The notes under the pieces were generated by a model. It was not told the origin of the DNA. It did not search any database and was given only the letters and a program-made list of their open reading frames with translations. Shown in pieces: positions 63,966 to 64,000 of a DNA stretch of 64,000 nt (the stretch's first letter is position 1; the number at the start of each line of letters is the position of its first letter). The position numbers and the translations under genes are program-made. Origin of the DNA: Allorhodopirellula heiligendammensis (lineage in GTDB: Bacteria; Planctomycetota; Planctomycetia; Pirellulales; Pirellulaceae); contig NZ_SJPU01000002.1 of NCBI RefSeq assembly GCF_007860105.1, forward strand, positions 1,043,739-1,107,738. Reading direction: 5' to 3'.

Positions 63966-64000
63966 GGATACCGTCTGTCCCCTCTGCAGCCCTGCCCGCG

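Overview
The window looks like a chromosomal segment of a planctomycete of the Pirellulaceae (Rhodopirellula-like). The basis is a moderately GC-rich sequence, many secreted beta-propeller and PQQ-repeat proteins, a multi-heme cytochrome next to a propeller protein, Tat-exported sugar-isomerase-like TIM barrels, a degenerate CehA/McbA-type protein, and a compact ctc-pth-rpsF-ssb-rplI block. No rRNA, CRISPR array, insertion sequence or prophage was seen. This organism assignment is inference from gene content; no 16S gene is present.

Layout. 1-5.3 kb: type II secretion / type IV pilus-like genes (a secretin-N-domain protein cut by the left edge, gspE, gspF). 5.4-11.1 kb: NHL/SMP-30-like propeller, basic-secretory-type metallopeptidase, a J-domain co-chaperone, a CehA/McbA-like protein and a tiny Cys-rich protein. 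11.2-13.9 kb: two-gene DNA repair unit (UdgX-type glycosylase fused to a DUF4130-like domain, and its partner radical SAM protein). 14.2-15.5 kb: Tudor-like small protein plus SDR. 15.6-19.9 kb: propeller plus six-heme cytochrome operon. 20-26.9 kb: response regulator, EcsC, two sodium:solute symporters, tag and a DapA/NanA-family lyase. 27-30.7 kb: MBL hydrolase and a complete ABC importer (ATPase, permease, NMT1/THI5-like binding protein). 30.7-33.4 kb: topB and tRNA-Arg. 33.4-34.4 kb: about 1 kb without a convincing gene. 34.4-38.5 kb: exported protein and a three-gene unit (FGE-fold protein, hydroxyacid dehydrogenase, glycosyltransferase 39). 38.7-43.0 kb: a large hybrid kinase convergent with a receiver-HATPase protein. 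43.2-48.2 kb: ruvA, a broken DUF1704 gene, DUF58 and vWA genes. 48.2-52.8 kb: a 24-residue membrane protein, TIM barrel, rtcB and a PQQ-repeat protein, separated by copies of a palindromic repeat. 53-56 kb: the translation operon running leftward and ending in tRNA-Leu and a strong terminator. 56.3-64 kb: rhodanese, nitrilase family, sthA, DUF202, TIM barrel, hisH with a hypothetical gene, pyrE and a single-pass membrane protein at the right edge.

Many gene pairs share ATGA-type 4-base overlaps (secretin-N/gspE, radical SAM/udgX, Tudor/SDR, lyase/symporter, ABC ATPase/permease, DUF58/vWA, ctc/pth, hisH/hypothetical), which supports the operon assignments. The strongest leads are the broken DUF1704 gene with its C-terminus surviving in another frame, the UdgX-radical SAM repair pair, the CehA/McbA-like protein that has lost its metal site, the palindromic intergenic repeat family, and the 24-residue membrane ORF. 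I did not find a clearly undescribed multi-gene system; the UdgX-radical SAM unit is the nearest to a biochemically unresolved one.
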